From Candidatus Zixiibacteriota bacterium (GTDB lineage Bacteria; Zixibacteria; MSB-5A5; GN15; PGXB01), in contig JAPLUS010000388.1 of NCBI GenBank assembly GCA_026397495.1, positions 1-7,158 on the forward strand: 7,158 nucleotides of DNA. Reading direction: 5' to 3'. A program made the translations under genes and the position numbers. Within the stretch, counting starts at the first letter, position 1. Every line of letters begins with the position of its first letter. This document shows positions 6,987 through 7,158 of the stretch, piece by piece. The notes below the pieces were generated by a model. That model did no database searches and was not told the DNA's origin. It was given only the letters and a program-made list of their open reading frames with translations.

Positions 6987-7005
6987 AAAAAGGACTTATC
7001 GTCCT
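6987..7005 (-). promoter_or_regulatory. Leader hairpin with T run just before the ribosome site
   Basis: On the minus strand AGGAC (7001-7005) pairs with GTCCT (6991-6995) around the loop GATAA. TTTT follows (6987-6990), and then AAGGAGGT begins. It has the outline of a small intrinsic terminator or attenuator, but the 5-bp stem is weak. It may instead only insulate the ribosome site. No known riboswitch fold was recognised upstream. Confidence 0.35.
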
Positions 7006-7078
7006 GTGTTGCGCCCACAATCGTCCCAAGGCTGTTTAATAACTCTTAAATATTTCACGTTGAAATCGTTACCCCCAC

Positions 7079-7131
7079 CTCCGGACAAATGAGATTGTCG
7101 GAGAAAGGCCTATTGATAAACAGACCTCTCC
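7079..7131. other. Two adjacent stem-loops in the intergenic right edge
   Basis: CTCCGGACAA (7079-7088) pairs with TTGTCGGAG (7095-7103) with one bulged G around ATGAGA. Next to it, GGAGA..GGCCT (7100-7111) pairs with AGACCTCTCC (7122-7131); on the minus strand the mismatch becomes a G-U pair. The two stems share bases 7100-7103, so they are alternatives or competitors. Neither has a clear T tract. They could be the remains of a terminator for a minus-strand gene beyond the right edge. No coding frame is evident from 6971 to 7158. Confidence 0.35.
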
Positions 7132-7158
7132 CTAAAAATAATTGATAAATAATTTTGG

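Noticed and set aside
6971..7078. Riboswitch (cyclic-di-GMP or other) in the leader of the VCBS gene.
   Set aside because: A GGACG string invited the comparison, but the conserved paired segments and receptor motifs of known classes were not found.

Overview
The window reads as an ordinary bacterial chromosome segment of moderate, slightly AT-leaning composition. It carries seven recognisable protein genes, six on the minus strand and one on the plus strand. There are no RNA genes, CRISPR arrays or intact mobile elements. The minus-strand groES-groEL operon with a CIRCE operator and a type III pantothenate kinase mark it as bacterial. The secreted FG-GAP/VCBS protein ends in a dockerin-like tail of the GDVN...YLINYLYKGGPAP type. 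Tails of this kind are, to my knowledge, abundant in candidate phylum Zixibacteria and related FCB-type lineages. That placement is an inference from one protein style and not a phylogenetic result.

Layout from left to right. The first ~50 bases may be the 3' end of a plus-strand gene that lies mostly outside the window. It would converge on a nitrilase-family amidohydrolase (79-861, minus) across a small hairpin with T runs on both sides. Upstream of the amidohydrolase, also on minus, is a short GlcE-like FAD-binding protein (942-1709); the two may form one transcription unit. The gap at 1710-1981 holds a pair of 26-bp direct repeats (23/26 identical) around a REP-like imperfect palindrome, followed by the intrinsic terminator of groEL. 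Next come groEL (1982-3616) and groES (3638-3928), transcribed from a near-consensus promoter whose predicted start coincides with the edge of a perfect 13-bp-arm CIRCE element. This implies HrcA-type heat-shock repression. coaX (4114-4881) lies upstream on the same strand with its own promoter, positioned so that the mRNA would begin at or next to the start codon. A GNAT acetyltransferase (5078-5512, plus) is divergent from coaX. It converges on the VCBS/dockerin-like protein gene (5636-6970, minus), and the two share a strong 13-bp bidirectional terminator. The right edge (6971-7158) is leader and intergenic DNA with three hairpins.

The genes do not form one pathway. They are housekeeping (chaperonin, CoA synthesis), one or two small metabolic genes of uncertain substrate, and a secreted surface or extracellular protein. 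I found no convincing new multi-gene system. The points most worth checking are the repeat/palindrome module before the FAD gene, the two predicted leaderless promoters, the truncated GlcE-like protein next to an amidohydrolase, and the seven-repeat propeller with uneven calcium loops and a dockerin-like tail.
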